Below the pieces are notes generated by a model. The model did not search any database and was not told where the DNA came from. It was given only the letters and a program-made list of their open reading frames with translations. From Profundibacter amoris (GTDB taxonomy: Bacteria; Pseudomonadota; Alphaproteobacteria; Rhodobacterales; Rhodobacteraceae), in NCBI RefSeq assembly GCF_003544895.1, contig NZ_CP032125.1, positions 2,432,001 to 2,496,000 on the forward strand: a stretch of 64,000 nucleotides of DNA. The letters run 5' to 3'. The translations under genes and the position numbers were made by a program. Shown here one piece after another: positions 26,495-35,055 of this stretch; the stretch's first letter is position 1, and every line of letters starts with the position of its first letter.

Positions 26495-27621
26495 TGTTGC
26501 CCCTCCTGAAGATATCCGTAAAGGCGGTTCAGGGCAGCCGCGGATATTTTGCGCGCCTCTGCACTGCGCTCGTTGTCCTGCGCTTTTTCGCTGAGTTCTT
26601 CGGCCGCCACCCGCAGGGCACCTGCATGATCAATTGTATCAAGATCGGCATCTTCAAATTCGGTTTCCAGTGCGCTTTCGTCCAGAATAAAGTGACAAAA
26701 TTCCGGTGCGGCGGTTTCGGCGGTAACCCGCAGGGCGGATTGCTCCGCCAAGGTTGAACGCCCGGAAGCGCGAACCCTGAACATGTAATCCCGCAGTAAC
26801 GCGCGATCTGGGGGTAGTAATGCTTCAAAAGCTTCTACAGCAGACTGCCCAGGAACAAGGGGCAGATCTTCATCGATCCAGTAGAATTTTCCGGTTTCGA
26901 TCGTCTCTATTATTGGCTCGGTTCCGGGACCATCGAGCGTGATGGCAAGGCAAGTTCCTCGTCCAACATGTCGAAAACTGTCCCGCTCGGGAGTTCCCGA
27001 ATACCATGTCCGTTTTCCAACGGAAATGCGGCCGTGCCAGTCCCCCAGTGCCAGATAGTCCAGCCGGGCCGTTTCAGCGCGATCAGGCGGTATGATATCG
27101 TCCCCTTCTATGCTGCCTTCGCTGAAATCTCGGATTGCCCCGTGAGCCAGTCCGATGCGCAGCGCTTGCGGATCGGTTTTATGGTTTACCATCCAGGCCG
27201 TAAGATCACGGCCCGGATACCGCCGCGGCAAAGGGCAAGGTAAAAGACATACGTTTTTCTCAATCTCGATCGGCTTATCGGTGTCGATCAAATGCACATT
27301 GGCGGGAGCATGATGGCGAAACCTCTGCCACAGGCTTTCAGCGGCAAGGCTGTCATGGTTTCCGGGGATCAACCACCACTGGATATCAGGATTGCGCCCC
27401 ATGGCCGTTAAAGCTTGGCGCCAAATAGGGTCGGTTGGTGTTTCCGTGTCAAAGATGTCACCGGCCACAAGAATATGGGTCGCGTTATGATCACAGGCTG
27501 CCTGCACAAGCCGGTCGAGAATCTGATGTCGGGCATCGACAAGCCGCCCTCGGACATCTTCGGGCATATTGCCAAACCGGCGGCCAAGGTGAAGATCGGA
27601 CGTATGGATAAAGCGGATCAT
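26491..27621 (-). CDS. SbcD/Mre11-like metallophosphoesterase (YhaO type)
   Basis: 376 residues with the calcineurin-like metal-binding motifs in order: HTSDLHLGRRFG (residues 6-17), LVAGDIFDTETP, LIPGNHDS, LAHGAIRDF and LALGDWHGRISVG. The C-terminal ~90 residues form the expected capping region. It is the nuclease partner of the SMC-like ATPase, co-translated through a four-base overlap. The two genes are read leftwards and lie between the large ATPase module and the RecB-helicase gene. Confidence 0.88.
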   Translation of the reverse strand: MIRFIHTSDLHLGRRFGNMPEDVRGRLVDARHQILDRLVQAACDHNATHILVAGDIFDTETPTDPIWRQALTAMGRNPDIQWWLIPGNHDSLAAESLWQRFRHHAPANVHLIDTDKPIEIEKNVCLLPCPLPRRYPGRDLTAWMVNHKTDPQALRIGLAHGAIRDFSEGSIEGDDIIPPDRAETARLDYLALGDWHGRISVGKRTWYSGTPERDSFRHVGRGTCLAITLDGPGTEPIIETIETGKFYWIDEDLPLVPGQSAVEAFEALLPPDRALLRDYMFRVRASGRSTLAEQSALRVTAETAAPEFCHFILDESALETEFEDADLDTIDHAGALRVAAEELSEKAQDNERSAEARKISAAALNRLYGYLQEGQQ

Positions 27622-27688
27622 ACGAGTTCTTCCAACCGGTTAACATACACCAATGCACTAATCGACAAAGTCTTACCAAATCTGATTT

Positions 27689-28102
27689 TCATGGCCGAAT
27701 ACCATTGTCCCACGCCTCGGATCCCGCCTGTCGAGCCGTTGCAACGTTTGCAAACCGCTCGGCCAATTCACGGTCCCCAATCCGAACCGAGTAGACATCC
27801 TTGCGTATCGCGGTATGCGTATCGCTCTTAAAAATTACAGCTACAGGAATAGCCGAATCTGCCGTTTCAAAGGCAAAGAATTCAGGGACGTCTCGATTGT
27901 GAGGCTCCCACCACAATGACCCTACTTTTTTCCGGTTATCCAATTTGCGCCCGGTCAACTCTGCTTTGATAGCCAAGCCCAAGCGCTGCGCATCCACATT
28001 TTCTGGATCACGCGCCAAAACCCGGTCAACGTTGGTGCAACGATCCTTGAGGGTTTTTAACGAGTCCTGGGGCAACCTCGAAATTATCCTGTCAATGTCC
28101 AT
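27689..28102 (-). CDS. Small unknown protein coupled to the RecB-like helicase
   Basis: 137 residues starting MDIDRIISRLPQDSLKTLKD. The N-terminal ~60 residues are helical and basic; the C-terminal part contains WWEPHNRDVPEFFAFE and TAIRKDVYSVRIGDRELAER. I recognise no family. Its ATG lies inside the 3' end of the helicase gene (11-base overlap), so it is translated with it and is probably a subunit or modulator of that enzyme. This is an inference from coupling only. Confidence 0.65.
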   Translation of the reverse strand: MDIDRIISRLPQDSLKTLKDRCTNVDRVLARDPENVDAQRLGLAIKAELTGRKLDNRKKVGSLWWEPHNRDVPEFFAFETADSAIPVAVIFKSDTHTAIRKDVYSVRIGDRELAERFANVATARQAGSEAWDNGIRP

Positions 28103-31100
28103 CGAATTCCCTTTCTTTCAACGCACATAGCGTATTCACCAGTTTCATCTGTTCCACCGTGTTGCATTTTGCCTCGCGAAAGCGCGGTGCACCAAAGACC
28201 AGCGCCAGCCCCTTTGCCCGTGATACCGCCACATTGATCCGGTTGAGCGAGAACAGGAATTCCATGCCGCGCGATGTTTCCTCGGCGGAACTGGCTGTCA
28301 TGGAGACAAGGCAGATTGGCGCTTCCTGTCCCTGGAACTTGTCCACCGTGCCGGTGCGGATACCGGTAGGCAGCGCCTCGGCCAAGGCATTGACTTGCGC
28401 GTTATAGGGCGCAACGACGATGATATCGTGCGGGCGCACAGGGCGGGCGGTGCCGTCCTTGTCGGTCCAGTGGCCGCGCAGCAGCTCGGTGATTGCTGCC
28501 TTGATCGCCGCCACTTCCTCGGGCGCAGTCTGGGCGTTGCCTTCGTGGGGGACCGGCACCCAGAATGCGCCAGCTTCGGGGAAGGACGTGCCGGTCACGC
28601 TTTGGCAGGCTGTATCGGAATGGCTTTGCAGCCGACCCTCGTAAACCTGCTCCGAGATAAACCTGCATACATCAGGATGCATCCGGCGGGTGACAGGCAG
28701 AAAGATGCCGCGCTCGGGCGGGATGGTGGCGTGATCTCCCAGTACCCATTCAAGGCAAGACAGGTTGGCAGGATGCGGGTGCGCCCCCTGAATGACTTGC
28801 GGCAATTGCTGAGGATCGCCGACCAGAACGATATTACGCGCGGCGCGGCCCATGGCCAACATATTCGCCAGCCCCACTTGCCCCGCCTCATCGACAAACA
28901 GCCAGTCAAAGGCCTGAATGTTCTGCTCCCGAGCAAAGAAAAACGCGGTGCCGCCCACCACATGAGAGTCTGTAAGCGCCGGATCATCATTCGAGGTCGG
29001 GCGAGAAATCTCCTCCACCCCCTCGGGGTAGCCGTCATTGCCCGGTGACACCTTATGCGCCATTTCCAACGTAATTGGCGTATCCTCGTCCTCAACAGCC
29101 TCCAAGCATCCCATTAGCACATTGCGGATCGCCTCGTGGCTGTTGGAGGCCACGCCGACCCGCGCGCCGCTGCGCACCAAAGACAGAATTACGCGGGCGG
29201 AAACATAGGTTTTGCCGGTACCGGGAGGGCCTTGAATGGGCAGCACGGTTTCGTCCATGCGGGCCACGGCATTGATGGTGCCCGCAACGAAATCGACGTC
29301 GTTCAGGATGTTATCCCCCGCAGGGGGCGTTAGCCGCGGGGGGCTGCGTGACAGAAGGTCATCCAGCGCGCGGTAAGTTCTGGCCCCGCATTGGTCTGCA
29401 ATTACATCGCGCAGGGCATCAGCAATGATCGCGGTCGAGATCGGCTTGTCCGGATGCAGGGTCAGGGTATCGGTCAGAAGATCCGCATTTTTGTTACCGA
29501 TTTTAAGGGTGATATGCCGCGCAGCGCGGTCCAGTTCCGTGACATTGACGGTGGCCATACCGTCCAGCGTCGGGATGGTCGCCTTGCGCCCCGTCCGCAG
29601 CTTGGTTTCCTGTTCGGGAAAACGATATGTACGCTGGACCGAGCGTTTGATTGGCTCGACCGGCCCTATGGCTTGCAATCCCGCAAGCGCGTCCAGATCG
29701 TCAATCAGATCATCCTCATCCTTGCCGAGACTGTCGAAAATCGCCCACCATGCCGGCTTCGCCTCGCGGGTGTGGAACATCCCCAGATCAAACAACATCG
29801 CCTGCCGATCTTCGGGCAATTCCGATGCCGTCAGCATGGCCCGCAGGGCGTCAGCCTCGGCGTCCTCCTCCACCTCTTTGTCGCCGAAGTCCTCGGCCAT
29901 TTCCGGCCACGGCCCATCGGGACGGATCCCCACCAGCCAGTCGCGTAGATCCTCGGTCGAGACGCAATCGATGCGGTTGTAATCCTCAATCTCGTCGAGA
30001 ATCTTCTGCTCGCCGGTCTCCAGCCATTTTTCATAGGCCACGACAGAGCCGCCAGCGGTTTTCACCTCGCCATCGCGCACAAGACCGTAAAACGCCTCCA
30101 TGGATTTGATCGAATAATTCGGTTCCGAACCGATCAACCCGCCGCGTACCACGGCAAACAGATCGACAAACCGCCGTTCGCGCAGCAGGCGGTCAAGAAA
30201 AGCTTCGCCGATACCGTATTTTGCGGTCAGGCGGCGAAGGGCGGTAATTTCATAGGGGGCGTAGTGGTAAATGCGGGCCTGCGGGAATTTCTCCAGACGG
30301 GCGCGAAAGAAATCAAACAGATCGACGACCGCCTGCTTTTCAGCCTCGTGGCTGTGCGCCCAGAATTTCACAAACTCGGTATCTTTGGCCCAGACCCCGT
30401 GCAAATATTCCAGTCCGCCTTCAAAATGCGGGTCGCCCTCGATGTCGTAAAACAGATCCCCCGCTTGGGGTTCGGGCAGCAGGTCAAAGCCCTTGCCGGG
30501 CTCTGGCGGGCGCAATTCGAAATCCGGCGCACCGGTCTTGCGGGCTTGTTGCAGGCGCGCCTGTGTCACCAACCGTGCGCGTGTCGGCTCACTCAACCCG
30601 CGCACCGGATGGTCCAGCGTGGACAGCGCCGCGAGTGTATCCACCCCCGTCGCTTCCAGCTTTTTCACTTGCGTGCGGCTGATATTGGCCACGTTGAACA
30701 GGCTGTCTTCTTTGACCCAGATATCCGCGCAATGATCCGCCCAGCGACACAGCCCGCAATCGGTGCAGGGCACAGGACGAGTTACCGCGCGGGGTTCCTC
30801 GGGACTTGCCACAAAGCTCTCAAGCCTCTCCCGCGCCGCCCGCGCATAGGCGCTGTAATCCCTAAGGCGCAACGTGGCGCGCTCGCCAGTGCCCAGTTCC
30901 ACATGGGCAAATTCCGGCATCACCCCCTGAATTTCCGCCAGCAGGTCGGAATAGAGCACCAATTGCAGCACATGCTTGGGGTGCGGCGTGCGTTTCAGCT
31001 TGGTATCGGTCACCTCATAGCTGAAATCCCCCAGTTTCGAGGGGCGCTCCACCCGTTCCAGGAAATCCGACCAGCCACCCCAGTTGCCCGACAGGAACGC

Positions 31101-31412
31101 ACCCTGGAAAACCACACCCGGCCCCTGCGCCAGAACCTTGCGGGTTTCGGCGGCATTGGCCGCAAGATCTCCGCTGTCGATTTCGACAATCCGCCGTCCC
31201 TGCGATTTCAGCTTGTCCAGATGTGCGGCCTCGTGCGCGTCTCCCTGTTTTTGCAACAGTGCCGCATCCTCGCTATCTTCTCGTGGCTTTGGCCCTTCCC
31301 CGCGCATCCGCGCCATATCCAAAACGGTCGCGTGCTTACATCCCATGAATTTCATAAGGTCGGATGCCGAAAACAGGATATGGCCGTCAACTTTGCGCAA
31401 TAAATGCCCCAA
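28092..31412 (-). CDS. TM0106-family RecB-like nuclease fused to a superfamily 1 (UPF1-like) helicase
   Basis: 1,106 residues starting at a TTG (31412). The N-terminal nuclease domain shows WSDFL (D116) and YEVTDTKLK (E133, D136, K138), a RecB-type active site. Cysteines at about 25, 216, 219, 222 and 228 (CTDCGLCRWADHC) could hold an Fe-S cluster, as in AddB-like nucleases. The middle RNase H-like region contains FYDIEGDPHFEGG. The helicase has Walker A GPPGTGKTYVS (about residue 729), Walker B FVDEAGQVG (about 844) and late motifs VDKFQGQEAPIC and NVAVSRAKGLALVFG. This is expected to unwind and degrade nucleic acid. It is divergent from the WYL regulator and HEPN genes. Confidence 0.87.
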   Translation of the reverse strand: MGHLLRKVDGHILFSASDLMKFMGCKHATVLDMARMRGEGPKPREDSEDAALLQKQGDAHEAAHLDKLKSQGRRIVEIDSGDLAANAAETRKVLAQGPGVVFQGAFLSGNWGGWSDFLERVERPSKLGDFSYEVTDTKLKRTPHPKHVLQLVLYSDLLAEIQGVMPEFAHVELGTGERATLRLRDYSAYARAARERLESFVASPEEPRAVTRPVPCTDCGLCRWADHCADIWVKEDSLFNVANISRTQVKKLEATGVDTLAALSTLDHPVRGLSEPTRARLVTQARLQQARKTGAPDFELRPPEPGKGFDLLPEPQAGDLFYDIEGDPHFEGGLEYLHGVWAKDTEFVKFWAHSHEAEKQAVVDLFDFFRARLEKFPQARIYHYAPYEITALRRLTAKYGIGEAFLDRLLRERRFVDLFAVVRGGLIGSEPNYSIKSMEAFYGLVRDGEVKTAGGSVVAYEKWLETGEQKILDEIEDYNRIDCVSTEDLRDWLVGIRPDGPWPEMAEDFGDKEVEEDAEADALRAMLTASELPEDRQAMLFDLGMFHTREAKPAWWAIFDSLGKDEDDLIDDLDALAGLQAIGPVEPIKRSVQRTYRFPEQETKLRTGRKATIPTLDGMATVNVTELDRAARHITLKIGNKNADLLTDTLTLHPDKPISTAIIADALRDVIADQCGARTYRALDDLLSRSPPRLTPPAGDNILNDVDFVAGTINAVARMDETVLPIQGPPGTGKTYVSARVILSLVRSGARVGVASNSHEAIRNVLMGCLEAVEDEDTPITLEMAHKVSPGNDGYPEGVEEISRPTSNDDPALTDSHVVGGTAFFFAREQNIQAFDWLFVDEAGQVGLANMLAMGRAARNIVLVGDPQQLPQVIQGAHPHPANLSCLEWVLGDHATIPPERGIFLPVTRRMHPDVCRFISEQVYEGRLQSHSDTACQSVTGTSFPEAGAFWVPVPHEGNAQTAPEEVAAIKAAITELLRGHWTDKDGTARPVRPHDIIVVAPYNAQVNALAEALPTGIRTGTVDKFQGQEAPICLVSMTASSAEETSRGMEFLFSLNRINVAVSRAKGLALVFGAPRFREAKCNTVEQMKLVNTLCALKEREFDGH

Positions 31413-31431
31413 TTCACTCGAAAATCTACCA

Positions 31432-31449
31432 TCGAGAGAATCATCTCGA
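31432..31449. promoter_or_regulatory. Palindrome in the divergent promoter region
   Basis: TCGAGA-GAATCA-TCTCGA, with 6-bp arms, lies 20 bases upstream of the helicase start and 57 bases before the WYL gene ATG. A symmetrical site in an 88-94-base divergent promoter is the natural operator for a dimeric WYL repressor. Confidence 0.5.
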
Positions 31450-31505
31450 CAGAACTCACTGTGAACAATAGCCTATAAGGGTGTCAATTCCTGTCGTGGT
31501 TGAAA

Positions 31506-32489
31506 ATGTCTTTTGCAAAAGCCCAGGATCTGCTTCGTCTCGCACTAATGGCGTCCTCGCGCCACGGTGGGATCAGCCTTGCGGAAATCCGCGCCGAATT
31601 TGACGTGTCCCATCGCACCGCGCAACGCATGACCGATGCACTGGAAGCCACCTTTGCCAATGTGGAAATCACCGACGGGGCGGATCGGCGGCGGCGCTGG
31701 CGGTTGCTTGATCCGGCAATCGCGCGGCTGGAACCACGTCAGGAAACCACCATAGAGGCGTTGGAAATTGCCACCATCTCGGCCCGTGACGACAACCGCC
31801 TGCGCCACGCCCGTGCGCTGGAAGAAATGAGGGACCGGCTGATGGCCCGCCTACCAGCGCGTGACGCGCTCAGGGCTGAAGCGGATGCCGAGGCGGTTCT
31901 GGCCTCGCTTGGCCATGTTGCCCGCCCGGGGCCACGCGCGGCGCAACGTCCCGAGGTCATGGACGCGGTGATCGAGGCCTTGCGCGGCCCGTTCCGGCTG
32001 GAAATTTCCTATGGGGCACAGAATAGCAAGCAAAGGATTGTGGAACCGCACGGGGTTCTGCTGGGCCTGCGCAGCTATCTGGTGGCCCGCCAGCCCGCGC
32101 GTGGGCCGGAATTGCTAAACTTCCGCATGGACCGGATCCAGACGGCGAATTGCCTGGACGAAAGTTTTGCCTTTGAAGACGGGTTTTCCATCGACACCTA
32201 TGCGGCAAAAGCCTTCGGTGCCTATCAGGATCCGGCCCAATACGGCGAGGTTGTCTGGCGCTTCAGCCCCGCCGCCGCCGAGCGTGCTGCCGGGTTCCAG
32301 TTCCATCCGAACCAGAGTGCCGAGCATCAGCCCGATGGCAGCCTGATCGTCCGCTTCCATGCGGCCGGCTGGCTGGAAATGGCGTGGTTTCTCTATCAAT
32401 GGGGCGATGCGGTCGTAGTTCTGGAACCGGCAGGTCTCCGTCAACTCACCGAAGGTTACCGACGATCCGATTTCGATGCTTTGCCCTGA
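31506..32489 (+). CDS. WYL-domain transcriptional regulator
   Basis: 327 residues from ATG 31506 (a TTG two codons upstream is also open). An N-terminal winged helix-turn-helix (GGISLAEIRAEFDVSHRTAQ, then RMTDALEATF) is followed by the WYL region: LEISYGAQNSKQRIVEPHGV, LRSYLVARQ, FRMDRIQTANC. A C-terminal extension (WLEMAWFLYQWGDAVVVLEP) is the WCX-type oligomerisation part. WYL regulators commonly control phage-defence genes and may sense nucleic-acid ligands. It is divergent from the nuclease/helicase and lies upstream of the HEPN gene. Confidence 0.85.
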   Translation: MSFAKAQDLLRLALMASSRHGGISLAEIRAEFDVSHRTAQRMTDALEATFANVEITDGADRRRRWRLLDPAIARLEPRQETTIEALEIATISARDDNRLRHARALEEMRDRLMARLPARDALRAEADAEAVLASLGHVARPGPRAAQRPEVMDAVIEALRGPFRLEISYGAQNSKQRIVEPHGVLLGLRSYLVARQPARGPELLNFRMDRIQTANCLDESFAFEDGFSIDTYAAKAFGAYQDPAQYGEVVWRFSPAAAERAAGFQFHPNQSAEHQPDGSLIVRFHAAGWLEMAWFLYQWGDAVVVLEPAGLRQLTEGYRRSDFDALP

Positions 32490-32525
32490 ATTTCCTTCAG
32501 CCCATTCAAACCGCGAGAATTGCCC

Positions 32526-33191
32526 ATGCCAGAAACCATCCCCCACGCCACCCTGAAAGCAAAACAGCGCGCCCTTCGCGTGGATTTTCCCGAAACCATG
32601 GGCCTGCGCGTCCACCGCTCGATCAGCTGGATCGGGCGCGCTGAACAGGTCGGTGACGATCACGACGCAGCATTCCTGTTCCTGTGGATTGCCTTCAATG
32701 CCGCCTACGCAGATGAGGGATCATTGCAAGGCATCGCCACCGGCGAGCGCGGGGCCTTTGAAGGTTTCTTTGCCAAACTGGTGGCCCTTGATGCCGATCA
32801 GCAGATCTACAACGCCATTTGGAAACAGTTTTCCGGCCCGATCCGCAACCTCATGCAAAACAGGTATGTGTTCAATCCGTTCTGGCAATTCCATAACGGG
32901 GTCGATGGCTTTGACGACTGGGAAGAACGCTTCAACGCTTCCGCCCGCAGTTTCGCGCAGGCCGTTCAATCCACAGACACGACCCGCGTGCTGAGCTTTG
33001 TTTTTGACCGGCTCTACATTTTGCGCAATCAACTGATCCACGGCGGGGCCACATGGAACAGCGCCGTCAACCGCGCACAGGTTGGCGACAGCGCAGCCAT
33101 CCTTGGCTTCCTGATGCCAGTGTTCATTGACATCATGATGGATAATCCGGACGAGGATTGGGGGCAGCCGTTTTATCCGGTTGTGGATTGA
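32526..33191 (+). CDS. HEPN-domain protein (putative RNase)
   Basis: 221 residues from ATG 32526, 36 bases after the WYL gene. The HEPN catalytic motif RNQLIHGG (Rx4H type) lies at about residues 167-174, inside a helical protein with a hydrophobic helix AAFLFLWIAFNAAYA. HEPN proteins are frequently metal-independent RNases acting as toxins or defence effectors. Here it is probably co-transcribed with the WYL regulator. Its 3' end overlaps the convergent XRE regulator gene by 19 bases. The activity itself is inferred from the intact motif. Confidence 0.75.
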   Translation: MPETIPHATLKAKQRALRVDFPETMGLRVHRSISWIGRAEQVGDDHDAAFLFLWIAFNAAYADEGSLQGIATGERGAFEGFFAKLVALDADQQIYNAIWKQFSGPIRNLMQNRYVFNPFWQFHNGVDGFDDWEERFNASARSFAQAVQSTDTTRVLSFVFDRLYILRNQLIHGGATWNSAVNRAQVGDSAAILGFLMPVFIDIMMDNPDEDWGQPFYPVVD

Positions 33192-33532
33192 CCTCCATAG
33201 TCAGGCGTTTCCACGTCACAAACAACCGTTCTCATAAAATCCAGCATGGCCTCTTGCTGCGCGTCTGATAAACGCCGGAAGTGCAAAACAAGCTGCTGTT
33301 CTATGGCCGTGGGGCTTGTTCCGTTAATCTTCATCAGCGCCGGATCGGGCTCCAAGAGGTCAAACGGATGGCAATCCAGCGCGACCGCAATCCGGTCCAG
33401 CCAATCCACGGTCAATCCTCGTCGCTCTTTTTCTAGATGGCTGATCTGTTGGTTGCTCGCGCCAACACGATCCGCAAGGGCTTGCAATGTAAGCCCTCGC
33501 TCTTTGCGTATTTTTGCGATGCAATTCTTCAT
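33173..33532 (-). CDS. XRE-family regulator
   Basis: 119 residues. An N-terminal helix-turn-helix (RKERGLTLQALADRVG, then SNQQISHLEKERRG) is followed by an acidic/helical tail (LVLHFRRLSDAQQEAMLDFM) resembling small phage or roseobacter repressors. It is convergent with the HEPN gene (19-base overlap) and lies just left of the phage lysis genes, so it may mark the prophage edge or belong to the island. I cannot tell which. Confidence 0.78.
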   Translation of the reverse strand: MKNCIAKIRKERGLTLQALADRVGASNQQISHLEKERRGLTVDWLDRIAVALDCHPFDLLEPDPALMKINGTSPTAIEQQLVLHFRRLSDAQQEAMLDFMRTVVCDVETPDYGGQSTTG

Positions 33533-33589
33533 TGTAAATCAACCCCTAAACCGGCATTGGCCCCAGCTTATACCGGAAACCCTTTGACA

Positions 33590-33844
33590 TCACGGAAAAA
33601 CACACGCCCTCGCCTGCTCCCGCATAACGGCATAATCGCTCAGCATGTCTACAACCGCCGACCCTTTCGGCAGCGCTTGCACTTCCGCGGCTGCCTGTGC
33701 CAGAACCCCCGCGTCATACTCCTCCACCGGCGGGCACACACCTGTGGGCCGCTCAGAACCCACCGTCGTGCAGGCGCTCAGCAAGCTCGTCACGATTGCG
33801 AGGGCGGCGAGACGCGGCCTCGAGCATTCGGCGCTGGATTTCAT
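33590..33844 (-). CDS. Outer-membrane spanin lipoprotein (Rz1-like)
   Basis: 84 residues from ATG 33844 (CGGAGAAAGCC upstream). A lipoprotein signal (LAALAIVTSLLSACTTVG, lipobox LLSAC) is followed by a short periplasmic domain. The start lies inside the upstream i-spanin-like gene, in another frame, the usual Rz/Rz1 arrangement. The predicted role is fusing inner and outer membrane at lysis. The assignment rests on lipobox, size and position, as spanins diverge rapidly. Confidence 0.65.
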   Translation of the reverse strand: MKSSAECSRPRLAALAIVTSLLSACTTVGSERPTGVCPPVEEYDAGVLAQAAAEVQALPKGSAVVDMLSDYAVMREQARACVFP

Positions 33845-34007
33845 TGGCTTTCTCCGTATTTTCGAGCCGTTCCGCCAGCCGTCCGGCGCGCTCACCGGAG
33901 CGGCGCAGGGACAGGAGGAACAGAGTTATTGTGAGGGCGATGGTGGCCCATTTTCCGGCAGTCAGCGCGAGGCGGCTGTTGGTGAGCCATGCAATGAGAG
34001 CGCCCAT
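33753..34007 (-). CDS. Inner-membrane spanin-like protein (Rz-like)
   Basis: 84 residues: an N-terminal membrane helix (TAGKWATIALTITLFLLSL) then a charged, probably coiled-coil region (ERAGRLAERLENTEKANEIQ). Its start overlaps the endolysin stop (TGATG), and its 3' end overlaps the lipoprotein gene by 92 bases. Topology and position fit an i-spanin; it could alternatively be a small holin-like protein. Confidence 0.6.
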   Translation of the reverse strand: MGALIAWLTNSRLALTAGKWATIALTITLFLLSLRRSGERAGRLAERLENTEKANEIQRRMLEAASRRPRNRDELAERLHDGGF

Positions 34008-34681
34008 CAGCGGCGGCCTTTACGCCAGTCATCCCAGCGGGCGTAGATGGTGGTTCCGATGCCGATCAAGGCGACAGCGATGAACAGCCAGCGCATTGCG
34101 TCGAGATACGGGATCAGCGGTTGCAGGGCGGACTGGGTATCGGTGACAGCCTGTTGCATCACCTCTACGCCCGCTGCGCCGATGGTGGCCACACCGGCTG
34201 CGCTGCCGCCTTTCATGGCGCGGCTTTCGGTCAGGGCTTCGCGCAGGCGTGGCGGCTCCGGTGCAAATCGGGCGGCTCTGGGCGGAAACGGGTCGCCCCA
34301 CTGACGTGCGCGGCCGATGTCGATGTGCATGAAGTTCTGGCGGGGATAGAAGCCGAAGCCGGTGAAGCCTGTTTCGCGCGCCGCCGCTTCAAAACTCTCC
34401 GGATCATGGTTGGCCATGGAAATGTCGAACGCCGCGCCCTGTAGATGCATGGAATGTTTGGCCCCGCCGACCTGCCGGTTATAGTTCGGGCTGCGGTAGG
34501 CGGAGTTAACAATCATTGGTACACCAAGGCGGTCCCGCAAGGCCTGCAGCTTGTCGAGGGCCGGCTCGTTGATGCGGATCGTGCCATCGCCACGACAGGC
34601 GATTTCCTCGGGGCTGAAGTTGGGCCAGCGCCAGAGTTTATCGGGCACGTCACGCCAGTCAGCGTAATAATGGGTGGTCAT
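34007..34681 (-). CDS. Membrane-anchored peptidase M15-type endolysin
   Basis: 224 residues. The N-terminal ~140 residues resemble the D-Ala-D-Ala carboxypeptidase/peptidase M15 fold: NSAYRSPNYNRQVGGAKHSM, HLQGAAFDI and FMHIDIG supply the expected His/Asp zinc ligands. A C-terminal hydrophobic helix (AMRWLFIAVALIGIGTTIYA) would anchor it, a feature of signal-anchor-release or GTA-type lysins, though here at the C-terminus. It is the first gene of the lysis cassette, preceded by a terminator. Confidence 0.8.
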   Translation of the reverse strand: MTTHYYADWRDVPDKLWRWPNFSPEEIACRGDGTIRINEPALDKLQALRDRLGVPMIVNSAYRSPNYNRQVGGAKHSMHLQGAAFDISMANHDPESFEAAARETGFTGFGFYPRQNFMHIDIGRARQWGDPFPPRAARFAPEPPRLREALTESRAMKGGSAAGVATIGAAGVEVMQQAVTDTQSALQPLIPYLDAMRWLFIAVALIGIGTTIYARWDDWRKGRR

Positions 34682-34696
34682 GGTTTCCTCCAGAAA

Positions 34697-34719
34697 TGAA
34701 AAACCCGCCAGTTGGCGGG
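34697..34719 (-). terminator. Rho-independent terminator between tail-fibre and lysis genes
   Basis: Read on the minus strand: CCCGCC-AACT-GGCGGG followed by TTTTTC. It lies between the DUF6127 gene and the endolysin gene, so lysis-gene expression would need read-through, antitermination or its own promoter. Confidence 0.75.
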
Positions 34720-34747
34720 CATGTGGTTGGGGTGATATTGGGTGGCG

Positions 34748-35029
34748 TCAGCCGAACAGCTTCAGCTTCACGGCAATGCCCGCGATCAGGGCAAGCAGCA
34801 GGCCGGTGGTGATCAGGCGCACGACGGTCTGCCAGGCGGTGCGCCGCGCCATGCGCAGACTGTCGAGCAATGTGCGCAGGTCGTGGATGTCAATGGCGGC
34901 TTCCGGACCGTCGAGGCCAACATCGGCCAAAGCACGACGCGCGCCCTGTTCGGCGGCGCGGGCCAGCATGGCTTCGAATTCGTCCTCGGGCATGCGGACA
35001 TAGCCCGCTTCAAGTTTCGGCGGTGTCAT
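34748..35029 (-). CDS. DUF6127-like small membrane protein
   Basis: 93 residues from ATG 35029 with AAGGAGA upstream. Starts MTPPKLEAGYVRMPEDEFEA; the C-terminus is a hydrophobic helix (LITTGLLLALIAGIAVKLKLF). Similar proteins sit near GTA or roseophage tail genes. A holin-like role is possible from topology and from its place just before the endolysin, but this is not demonstrated. Confidence 0.65.
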   Translation of the reverse strand: MTPPKLEAGYVRMPEDEFEAMLARAAEQGARRALADVGLDGPEAAIDIHDLRTLLDSLRMARRTAWQTVVRLITTGLLLALIAGIAVKLKLFG

Positions 35030-35055
35030 ATTCTCTCCTTGTTGTTCGGGGTGGT

